From Mycteria americana (taxonomy: Eukaryota > Chordata > Aves > Ciconiiformes > Ciconiidae), in contig NC_134373.1 of NCBI RefSeq assembly GCF_035582795.1, positions 31,032,501 to 31,096,500 on the forward strand: a stretch of DNA of 64,000 nt, given 5' to 3'. Below the pieces are notes generated by a model. The model searched no databases, was not told where the DNA came from, and saw nothing but the letters and a program-made list of their open reading frames with translations. Positions 14,501-23,400 of the stretch are shown piece by piece. The position numbers and the translations under genes are program-made. The number at the start of each line of letters is the position of its first letter. Positions within the stretch are counted from its first letter, which is position 1.

Positions 14501-17500
14501 ACCATATGGCATCATGCTCAGCATATAGAGCTGGGGGAAGAAGAAGGAAGGGGGGGACGTTCGGAGTGATGGCGTTTGTCTTCCCAAGTAACCATTACAC
14601 GTGATGGAGCCCTGCTTTCCTGGAGATGGCTGAACACCTGCCTGCCCATGGGAAGTAGCGAATGAATTCCTTGTTTTGCTTTGCTTGCGTGCACGGCTTT
14701 TGCTTTCCCTATTAAACTGTCTTTATCTCAACCCACCAGTTTTCTCACTTTTACTCTTCCAATTCTCTCCTCCATCCCACTGGGGGGGAGTGAGCGAGCG
14801 GCTGTGTGGGGCTTAGTTGCCAGCTGAGGTTAAACCATGACAATCAGTGATCATAATTTAGGACCCAAAACATCCAGACAAAAAGTCTCTCACCTCTGCA
14901 GTGAGAATCTGCAGTGAGAATCAGCTTGAGTTATAAATGAATATTCAGGCACTTTACAGTCTCGGGTGAAATAGTGGAAAACTGAGAAATTTCCAGACAA
15001 AGGAAACTGGAGTTTCCCACTAACCAGTACTTTGGCACTGCCAACAGATTTGTTTTCCTCCTGCTATCATGCAGAAATGACAACCTTTACCATTAATTGT
15101 TATTACTATGGAAAATAAACAGGCCAGGGTGGTTCCTTCACATGAAACGACCTCTCTAATTCTGGAACCACTGTCATTCTCATTTTTAGATCAATTGCCA
15201 TTTTGGTGTTAATAAAATCACCTCATATATTTTAACAAATCCAACTAGGGAGACTGAACACATTCACAGAAGCAAAAACCACTGCAGATATTAAAAGCCC
15301 AGAAACCACACTGAAACCATAAAGGCCCTGGGCAGAAAGTGTTTGGAAGCTGGGAGAGTAGTAGGAAGAAAGATCATATGCACTACCCAGTTCCAATATA
15401 CTTTGCTATGCATCCACCTTGGGCTCCAAATACCAGTCAAACCTTTGATCTGCCCAAAGACAGCTGCTCTTATGCTCTTACTCATGGTGTATTTAATTTC
15501 ATATCAATGATAAAAATAGCCTACTCAATGAAAATGGTCGCATACCATAACTTTCTCATCTGTTTCTTCATTGGGTTTTCATACTCTAGAACAAAAGCAC
15601 AAAGGCTGGGCTGGACAGCTGAAGGAAGCATTTAGGGCTCTGACACCCCCTACTTCCCCTTGCATTATAAAGTTGTAGAAGTATTTCTGCTTGTCACTCT
15701 AGCTCTGTCTACATGGGGAGCTTCAGCTCCACAGAAGTTCTTTCAGACAACTCTCATTCCTGTGCAGAAGTCACTGTCATCTCCTCTAAAACCTGAGGAC
15801 CAGTCTCAGAGCTCTAGCATCCCAGAAATACCAAGTCAGTGTACACGGTTGATGCCCTGGCATTTCACACACCACATCTGTGCAAGTCAGAAGCAGCCAG
15901 AAACTGAGTCAAATGTAATTCGTGGCGAAGCCAGTCCTGAATGCCAAGTGTATGGAAACAAACCACTCCACCAACACTTACTCCTCCTTTTCCCATCAGC
16001 CTTATCTAGTGATAAGACAGTGATAACTGCCCCAAATTCCTAACTTCCAGAACTTTGCTGATTCCTGTTGGGCAACCTGCTTGCGTAGAAAGGGATCCCC
16101 ATTTCTTTGGCAGAATGGAGGTAACAGGACTGCAGTGTCCAAAACCAGGATAGAGAAAGCAGTCCTTGTGAACATCTTACCCAGAGAAGGGGAAAACCCT
16201 GGCTGGAGAAGAGGGAGGAAGGCTTTACACAGTATTTTCTGTCACTGCTTACGCTGTCTGAGTTGACAGAAGGTCAGTATTTGCAAGTACTTTCACTCAC
16301 TGCCTGTGCTGGTCTCCAGAGGGTGGTAAAAGACTCGTAACAGCCATCTTGCTCTCATTTGTTTGCCAGTTCACTACATAGAGGCAGCAAGTGAAAGCAC
16401 TTGTTGCTGCATGTCACACTACCGAAATTCATGTCCTGCAGTGGTAGGACAGACTACATCTTTTTTCAAAGGAATCATATTAGTACTTTGTATCCCTCTG
16501 CTGTCCTTTACTTTTAACAGATGTTAAAAAAAAAAAAAAAGACCTTTCAACAATTTATTACAGAAATAAAATGGGTGGGAAATTGGGTGTCAGGACTACT
16601 GATGGCTGCTGTCTGGACAGGATTAAGGTGTACAAAAAGGAAAAGTCTAGATGAAAATGCTTTTTGATGTTTAATCCCATGCAAAGATGGAGTTTAAGCT
16701 CAACAGCTGAAAGACACGTCCATGTGGCTATCAGAGACCCTAAGATGAAAGGCTCTGCCAACAGCATGTTTATGCTATGGGAGTTAAATGTACATATCAG
16801 GAGAGAGACCAGATCGTTAACAAGGGAACTGCTTTCAGGTGACCCCACAGAGCATGTTACCTTTTCTTAATAAGTTCCAGGGCTGAACCTATGAATTCAT
16901 CCTTCATTTTTTGTAGCTTAGCTCCATAGCTGGATAAGTCTGTGGCTTCTAACAGCAGCGATGAACAGCAAGAGGACTGGGCTTCAGAAGCCAGCGACTG
17001 CCCTGCAAGGTGGAGGACATCATTTAATTGTCTTGTCTCTCCTTTCTGCTGCTCATCACTGAAGATCTCCTGCCCAGCTCTGTGTATTGCTACTGCCTGC
17101 AAAGGTGATCGTGGAATAGGGCTAGAGCAAATGGGGACCAGGGATCTGTCCGGGCTGGAGATCTGGAAGGTTCTGTCCTTCACCTCTGGGCTGCTCATTC
17201 TGAAACCATCCCATGTGGCTGGATATTGGGAAAAGCCAGCAGAGGTGTGGTTTTCATGGAACACATCGTCGTCATCCTCTGCTGTGACAGTGGCTTCATT
17301 CACAGCCTTGGTCCCCAGAGTTTCTGGACAGACGTTCTTATTGTTCTCCTCCTCCAGGGTCTGGTTTGCAGGCAGACCCTTATTCAAGCACTCTGTTGGC
17401 CCACTGCTGCTGGCAGATGAATTTGCCTCCTTACTTCTCATTTGCTTGAATTCCTCAAAGGTGGGTATGTAGAGCCTCCCTTTGCAGCGGCCTTTCTTGC

Positions 17501-20408
17501 TCTGTCCCAATGTGGCTTTGACATCTGTTTCCCCACTATATTGTTCCAGGGTTTCTGCTGTTCTGGATTTGGCCATCTCATGGCTTTCCCCGGCATGCTG
17601 AAGGGGCAAACTGGGGGAGCTGTTCTGCCTTCGGAGCTGAAGCCTCCTCTGAGCCTCCTGTTTGATGTCTTCTGGACTGCTGATCCTGTGTGCAAAACAC
17701 AGTTTCTGCCTCCCTGTGAGGCTGTGCCTGAGAGCGGTGTGTTCCACCAAAACCGTGCAGCAGCTGACAGCACAACCGTTCTTGTACTGCCGGCACATCT
17801 GGCATTCAAAAAACTCCCGGGCCATCAGGTCAGGCAGGGCTGCCTGTGGACGCACTGGCTTGCAGGGCTCTGCCACCTTACTGCTGTGCAGCCTCAGCTT
17901 CTCCTTCAGCTCTTTTTTGGCATCCCCGTGTAGGGCTCTTTCCTCTGCAGAAGGGAAAAGCCACTGAGGCACTTTGGCAAAGGGAGGGAGGAGCACATTC
18001 TGTGCTGATCGAGATGTTTGTTTAGCATGGAGAGAAAGGTTTCTCAGAGAGTCCAATGTGCTCTGTACTGGGGCCACATCCACAGAGCCTTCTGTCCACT
18101 GACTGGTGCCTCTATAGCGAAAGATGATCTCATTATCCAGGCTCCGGCAGTGAGAATACAGCCCTGAGTCAGCAGCTGTTGCCCAGTGAAGGTTCTCCAC
18201 GCTCCGATACATCCGATTTTCCACAGGACTGGCCAAAGGTGCCTTGCCTGTGTGGCAGGAGTCTAGAGTGTGGAAGTCCCCAGAAAAAATCTGAGTATCT
18301 AGGTTCTTTAGTGGATGCATGCTGCTAACCGAAAAATCCTTTAAGCCATGTTGCGCATAGAGCTGATTATTTTGGCAGCTCAAGATCACCCGGCAGTGTT
18401 CCTGTCTCTCATCAACACTGATGTATGTCATAGCAAATGCACATGGAGGCTCTAAGACAGTGGCGTCTAGGGGGAGAGGAGGGAGCTGGGGTGTTGCTTA
18501 GATGCCAGTCAATGTCCACAGACCACAGACAGCAAAGTGTGCTGCTGGGTACTCACATAAGAGAGCTCTCACATGGGTTGAGTCGCCATGCGTAGAAGAC
18601 CTGTGAATGGAAGGAAAGATGAGTTACTGAAGCAGCCTGGTGATGACTAGCAGGATGCAACAGCAGGTCTGCTTCCAGGGAACGCAGAAGCCAAACACCA
18701 ACAGCTTGGGTAGAAACAGAGCAGCATTACTAGGAGATGAGCTGCGGGGCTTGGAGCAGGGAATCTTTTCCATCTCTAGCCAAGCCAACAGTGGCCTTAC
18801 ACTACCCATCTGAATTTGGAGAAGTTTATCCCACCTACCCTCAGCAATTCCCTCACAATAACACTGCTCAACTCTAGCAACGAATGCTCAGAAGTGCTTG
18901 CTGCAGGCTCAGCTTACTCACACAGCAGCACTAAGGAGATGGGAGGTTTACAAGAGACAGTGAGGTTCTTTCCCTCAAATGGGGTGCAGACAAGAGCATG
19001 TGGGTTGAGGAGGAGGCTGGGGGTGGGAAAGGATGATGTGACAGTGTGGTCTTCTGGAAGGCTCAAGTAGCAAGGAGGAAGAAGGCGGCTGACTGGTGGT
19101 GGTTTTGTCCCTGAGAGTCACGCTGCAGCCCCTTAATGCTCTGATTTACCCTTCAGAGGGAAAGATGTATATGGTTTAGTGACTGGTAGCCAAGCATTTC
19201 CAAGGCCTTTCCAGTGCAGAGACAGAGATACCTCACAGACTTTCACAAATGCACCCTCCCGACCCCTTAGCAACAGGCCTAAATGATCACCCCCCATGAT
19301 AGGTCAGCGGAGGCCCAGAAAGAGAAGGTGTGGTTTCTAAGGCTGTTCCTATGATCTGTGTTCAGCACTGTAAGGCCCAGGGAGAGACTAAATCACATGT
19401 AAGAGACTAAATCACTGTAAGAGACTAAATCACATGTTCAGAGCAATGTGGAGAATTAAATCCCAAAACTTCAGTTTGGGCCAGCAGGATGTAAGCTAAG
19501 TGTCTAAGTCATCCTTGGATGTGGAAGGAGCCTCCTTACATTGAATGGAGAGACTCCAAATTTCTCTTAAGGATTTAGGCCTCATGGACTTGTCAGCAGT
19601 CACACAAGACAGCAGTGTCTGCTACAGCCCTGTCCACTCCCTCCCTTGGCAGCCAGTGGCAAAGGGAACGAGTGAGTGCCATACGTAAAGGAGAATAAGA
19701 TTGGACAGGGGATATGGGGTTAGCCTGAGATTTGTAAGGGCAACATAGAGATGGGATGGTGGGGCAATGGTCTCTAATAATAAGCCAGGCAAGAACCAAC
19801 CAGGTTGAACACCCAGGAAGAGGTCTTGGTAAAGCAAGACAGGACCCTGTAAGTTACAGCCCAGACTGTTTGCTCTGTAGTGCAGCTGGGTTCTCCGCAC
19901 GCTGCCAACCGCTCAGGCAGCACAGCCACCTTGACCAGGAAGGCAACGAAAAGGCTTGTTACTCCCTGGAGGCTAAGACACCTCAGGCATCTAACCGTGT
20001 GAGGCACCAACAGACATCTTCCATCTGAGGAGAAGTCTGAGGCAGTGTATTGCCTGGAAGCCAATCTTGGTAACTTGCTGGTAGCTTGATTCACCCCTTG
20101 CTTAGAGTGGTTCAAATTAGCATACTTTCCCCGCATTAATGAAACTATCTCTAATCTAATCCCAGAGAGGGAAGACAGAGCTGCTCCTGTAGATCACCAC
20201 TGAATGGAGAACATTATTTATGTCCTTCATAATTGCTAACAATAAAAATTAAAACTAGCTCTCAAAGTATGGCTGTTCCCCAAGATGTCACAGGTACTTC
20301 TCACCCAGTCTTCTCATGGTGGGGCTGGAGTTCCCCCTTCTTCGCGGCTCTGGAGGAGCCCACAGGTGACAGCAGAGAAACGTGAGGATCAGGACTTTCT
20401 GTGATCAT
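4709..20408 (-). CDS. DH-PH Rho guanine-nucleotide exchange factor, complete coding region, 8 exons
   Basis: Predicted activator of Rho-family GTPases: a DH domain catalyses GDP release and the following PH domain binds membrane or assists. Joined coding exons, 5' to 3' on the minus strand: 20408-20305, 18600-18557, 18466-16861, 10481-10307, 9531-9327, 8885-8263, 6527-6382, 5504-4709. They sum to 3,699 nt and all junction phases agree, giving 1,232 residues. Residues 1 to about 700 are polar and serine-rich with no domain I recognise; cysteines cluster at 271/274/281/285/286. CxxC pairs lie at 813/816 and 838/841, DH at about 848-1038 (QRVTKYPLLL at 995-1004), PH at about 1080-1206, and the tail ends at 1232 with no SH3. 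The start is the first ATG after an in-frame TAA. DH-PH assignment is firm. The paralog is unresolved: several ARHGEF and PLEKHG members were considered and none matched from memory. Confidence 0.9.
6382..6527 (-). CDS. RhoGEF coding exon 7 (146 nt): middle of the DH domain
   Basis: Acceptor gcatgcttgcag and donor gtgaga. Residues 920-967, beginning with an acidic GDDDL and continuing with IGEIFLEFVNMLPAFQTYC, the pattern of DH conserved region 2. It ends with two bases of an arginine codon completed by the first base of exon 8. Confidence 0.93.
8263..8885 (-). CDS. RhoGEF coding exon 6 (623 nt): CxxC pairs and first part of the DH domain
   Basis: Acceptor gtctgttctcag and donor gtatga. Covers residues 712-919. 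A Ser/Thr-rich part contains two similar DSGI segments. Then come CxxC at 813/816 and CxxC at 838/841 with a cysteine at 830 between, followed by a basic run. The DH domain begins at about residue 848 with ESVLEFVNTEASYGEDL, the usual first helix of conserved region 1, and continues as amphipathic helices to the exon end. Confidence 0.93.
9327..9531 (-). CDS. RhoGEF coding exon 5 (205 nt, residues 644-712)
   Basis: Acceptor cctttcttgcag and donor gtaccc. Phase 0 in, one base out. It carries a basic, glutamine/alanine-rich helical run (KRKQLELKIAAAARQHAQKR), likely a short helix or coiled-coil segment ahead of the cysteine pairs and DH domain. Confidence 0.87.
10307..10481 (-). CDS. RhoGEF coding exon 4 (175 nt, residues 585-643)
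   Basis: Acceptor cttcccctgcag and donor gtaagg. The first base completes the split serine codon left by exon 3, and the exon ends in phase 0. The encoded stretch is acidic and rich in proline, serine and threonine, and probably disordered. Confidence 0.85.
11905..11990 (+). mobile_element. MIR/CORE-SINE-like fossil fragment
   Basis: Successive pieces resemble the 3' part of MIR or L2-tailed SINEs: a GTCACTTCACCCCTCCAGG stretch, then a tail like catctgtaaaatgggaataa (here cctgtagaaagggaatacc). Strongly decayed. It lies in the RhoGEF intron between coding exons 3 and 4. Confidence 0.55.
12441..12506 (-). mobile_element. MIR/CORE-SINE-like fossil fragment, reverse orientation
   Basis: The run TGAGGCACAGACAGG, then CCAAGGTCAGTAGCAGAGCT, matches the reverse complement of the MIR core (tgaggcacagagaggtt ... 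aaggtcacacagc ... gcagagct). Confidence 0.6.
12741..12782. repeat. 18-bp tandem repeat, about 2.3 copies
   Basis: Two exact copies of AGAGCTAATACTACCCAG are followed by a partial third. It lies in the RhoGEF intron between coding exons 3 and 4. Confidence 0.93.
14266..14842 (+). mobile_element. Solo LTR of an avian endogenous retrovirus (ERVL-like), copy 1
   Basis: A 577-bp LTR starting TGTGGTGGTTTCAGC and ending AACCATGACA, bounded by an exact 5-bp duplication ATCAG on both sides. Five-base duplications suggest ERVL-class integration. A polyadenylation signal ATTAAA is at 14,711. The TATA position reads catatagag, so the promoter is probably eroded. No gag or pol is present, so it is a solo LTR left by recombination. 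It lies antisense in the 6.4-kb RhoGEF intron between coding exons 3 and 4. Confidence 0.92.
16861..18466 (-). CDS. RhoGEF coding exon 3 (1,606 nt, large N-terminal exon, residues 50-585)
   Basis: Open throughout from a pyrimidine-rich acceptor (ctccccctag) to donor gtaaca. It encodes a polar, serine-rich segment with no domain I recognise. A cysteine cluster (CxxC at 271/274, then 281, 285, 286) suggests possible metal binding, which is inference only. Repeated patterns such as RSVENLHW and RSLDNEII occur early, and LYIPTFEEFKQ about two thirds through. A second in-frame ATG at residue 62 (G at -3) could serve as an alternative start. At 1.6 kb it is much longer than the other exons. Confidence 0.88.
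18557..18600 (-). CDS. RhoGEF coding exon 2 (44 nt, residues 35-50)
   Basis: A short exon between acceptor ccattcacag and consensus donor gtgagt. It adds the sequence STHGDSTHVRALL and keeps the frame between the start-codon exon and the large third exon. The intron after it is only 90 bp (18,467-18,556). The strong splice sites and the matching phase at both ends are the evidence. Confidence 0.8.
19383..19435. repeat. Short tandem repeat of AGAGACTAAATCAC
   Basis: Three near-identical units (agagactaaatcac plus a 4-6 base variable end) lie in tandem in the RhoGEF intron between coding exons 1 and 2. Confidence 0.9.
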
Positions 20409-20423
20409 AGGTTATAACATGAT
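20305..20423 (-). CDS. RhoGEF start-codon exon (15 nt of 5'UTR, residues 1-34)
   Basis: The acceptor is a strong pyrimidine tract ending ttcttgacag just outside 20,423, so the exon is internal and the mRNA starts further upstream. The start ATG at 20,408-20,406 gives MITESPDPH. An in-frame TAA lies two codons before it, inside the exon, which fixes this as the most upstream possible start in this exon. The context is weak (C at -3, A at +4). The donor is gtgaga and the exon ends with two bases of codon 35, matching the one-base start of the next exon. The exon was called from splice sites and frame rather than from homology, so it is less certain than the DH-PH exons. Confidence 0.75.
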
Positions 20424-23400
20424 CTGTCAAGAAAGAGAGAATGAGATGATGTGAGAGCCAGTCACTGAGTAGGGAACAGGGCTCTTGGTAGTGCCGAAGG
20501 GCTCCTGTGAGAAAGTGCTGTTAACGAGAGATGCCATGGCCCGTCAGGTTGGTCTGCGATCAGGTCACAGCCATGGGACTAAAAGCCACCGTGTACTTTC
20601 TGCACTCTGCTTTCAAGACCAAGTAGAAAGAGAAAACACCCCTTGCTGTACTGAGAGCTGAGAATAAAGCGGTCATTGCCCAAGGCAGGGAGCTACATAC
20701 CATAAGCCCTGAAGAGAAACCAAGGCCCATGTGAGGCAGGTTCCTGGGCTACACGCTTGCTTGGCAAGCTCTGCGTGTACGCGTGTGAGAGCAAGGGAGC
20801 CAGAGAAGAAAGCGCACAGGCAAGGGGAGAAGCAGTCACGAGAAGAGCAAGGAAGCAGAGGCACAGAAACGACGGGGTGGGATCTGTCTGTGGCTGCTCC
20901 CTTCACCAACAGACGGGGCACCACTGAAAATACAATTGACTTGTGTCCTCACAGCCTCTCTTCAGGTGGAAGTTCACTGCTGGGGCCCATAGCGCTGACC
21001 CCTCTTTGGGCTGCAGGACAGCTGCAGTCATACCAGGCGTGGGTGGCCACAGGCCCCTGCCTGCTCGGGTGCGCGGCACAGAACACGCAGGCGGGGTTCG
21101 CGTCCCTCCGTTACACGGGGGAATGCCTCAAACCCGCTGGCAGGAGAGAGTGGGTACCCCTCTGCCCTGCAGGAGAGCAGAGGCCGATTTCCCCGGCGGG
21201 TGTGGAAGGTGCCAGTGCTCACGAGCACCTGCAGGCAGCAGGCACCTGCTGCTGCTTTGCCAGGGCAGGATTTTCCAGAAGGAGATGCACATGGGGTGGC
21301 AAAAGTTGCCTTCAGGGAAGGAGCAGCTGGGAGAAACCTCCTGCGGGCAGAGAGGAGCAGGCAGAGAGTGAGGGACAGAGAGGGGCAGCAGAGGCAGGTT
21401 TGCAGAGTAGAGGACCCAGAGAAGACAGAGAACAGCCAGAGCCAGCTGTGAGAGACGGCAGGAGACAGAGACTTTCCAGAGGAGGCTGTGCAGAGTTTGC
21501 TGACACGTAGGCAGGCACCAAAAACTACTGGATTAAGTGGAGGAAGAGGGGAATTTTGTTTGCAAGTAATTTATTTTAATTTTTGTCATCCATCAGAGCT
21601 GAGTTTTCTTTCTCTAAAACATGACTTTTTGCTCTAAGAAAACACTTCAGACACAGGAAGTCCCTTTGATACTTCCAGGAGAGCTCAGAGCAAAGGCGCA
21701 TGTGGACGTAGCTCACAGGTGGGCGTGCAAGGGGGCTCGGTGCCTGGCTGCAGTGAGGGGGAGCCTCAGAAACCGGTGAGCTCTGTTTCGCCTCACGCCT
21801 GCAAGGCAGCTGTGGAGATCTCATAACAGCCAGCTGGGACAGGAGCACCTTTCTTCCCTGTCACTCCATCCTTGAAAGGACCATCTCTTTCCCACTGAAC
21901 TCTTCTAATCTTGCGCATTCCCCCCATGTCACTACCCTGAGGGCTGTGCACAGCATGTCAGGTAGCTAAGCTTAATTTCACTGATCACCCAGGCCAACTG
22001 CTGCCCGAGCCATGACCTGTGAAGGGGGACTGGCTGTGCTGAGGCACAGCCTGCTTCCCCCGCTGCCCAGGGATGGTTGGAGCAGGAAGAAAGCAGAGGT
22101 CTCTCTAAAACACCAGATAATTCTGACCTGGCCTGTAACCAGGAAACACTGAGCCCTTCTCCCTCGCTCCCTTCTTCTTGTGCTCTGTTCCTCATGGCAT
22201 ACAGCAACAGCACCACAGTTTCAGCTCAGATGCCTGCGTTTGTCAGGTCAGTGACACTGCTATAATATAAAGCATGTGTCTACACACTCAGCTATAAAGT
22301 AACATGACCACAAGCATGTTCTAGGCACTTTGCTGGAGGAGAGCATGAGATGGAGACAGAAAAAAACCATCTGAGTTAATATGCTTATGGTTGATACGCT
22401 AAAGATGATCTTTCAGCACATCCTTGCAGGCTCACTGTACATACAAAATATGTAGCTGCAATCTTACACGGTCACCATTGAAGAAACACTGGGAACTACA
22501 GCAACATGAAAGAGTTTGTGCTCCCACTACCTCAGAGCTGTAACTACAGCCTATAGCTACAGCACGTGATCCCAGGTATGGAAACTAGCAAATGCCACAG
22601 AAATGGGAAGCAACAGAGAGAAGTAAATGCTGATCTCTCACATAGTGACCCAACTCAGGGTCCTAACTCACCCTCTCCCCTAAAGGTACACAGCAGTCCC
22701 AATGCACCCTGTGTTCTCTCCCAGTTAAACCCAACACTGACTTGCCAGTTGTTTGTTGCTCCCCGGCATAAGTGAGCACTGTAGGTTGTTGCTGCACTCC
22801 TTCCTTTACCCACCTGGGTACTTCCAGGCAGTCCTGTCCACACTTCCCTAAAGCTAGGGCTTTATTCTAGTCCAGCAGTCCTCCAGGCCAATGTTGACTT
22901 ATTCCAGGCTAAATAGCAAAAAGGAGCTTAGTGTTGGCTGCCACTGTGGGAATGGCACATCATTGCTCTTTGATCATGTTGTCTGTGCAACATTTGCCTG
23001 TTCCTTGGCTCAAGGACTGAAAAGCTCCTGGTGGTTATGAGCCTCACGCCTTAAGTGAGCGTAAGACTAAAGGCATTGTGTGCTCAGCTTATTTTCTACC
23101 ATGTGATTCTGTTTAATCAACTTCTCCTCCACTACTCTGATAAGTGCTTGCTTGGAGACTTGCCGCTAACCTTCATTTTCCTGCAAAATCCCCCAAAGAA
23201 CTTATTTCTTAAGGATTAAAGCTTGAAGGAGAAATTATTCCTTCACATACACAAGAACCGTTCCGCCTGGCTGACCTTCCCAGCAAAGCACCAGACAAAG
23301 TGTCAGGAGTGTGAGGCAGGCAGGCACAGGACAAGTTGTTCAGCGCTGGTGAAAAGCACTGTGGAGAAGACTAGTCATGTTCAAGGACTCCAGGGACATC

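Larger units (their letters stand above)
10482..16860 (-). other. RhoGEF intron between coding exons 3 and 4 (6.4 kb)
   Basis: A GT/AG intron on the minus strand with phase 2 (two bases of the serine codon before it, one after). It holds LTR copy 1, two MIR-like fossils and the 18-bp tandem repeat. No other gene was seen. Confidence 0.85.

Noticed and set aside
16942-17933. Plus-strand frames of 176 and 163 codons
   Set aside because: Antisense shadows of the large RhoGEF exon 3.
20305-20317. ATG at 20,317 as the RhoGEF start (good Kozak context)
   Set aside because: Spliced to the next exon it hits a stop after 14 codons. The frame that fits all downstream exons starts at 20,408.
4709-20408. 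Calling the RhoGEF GOLGB1 because of its position beside IQCB1
   Set aside because: GOLGB1 is a giant coiled-coil golgin. This product has DH and PH domains and almost no coiled coil.
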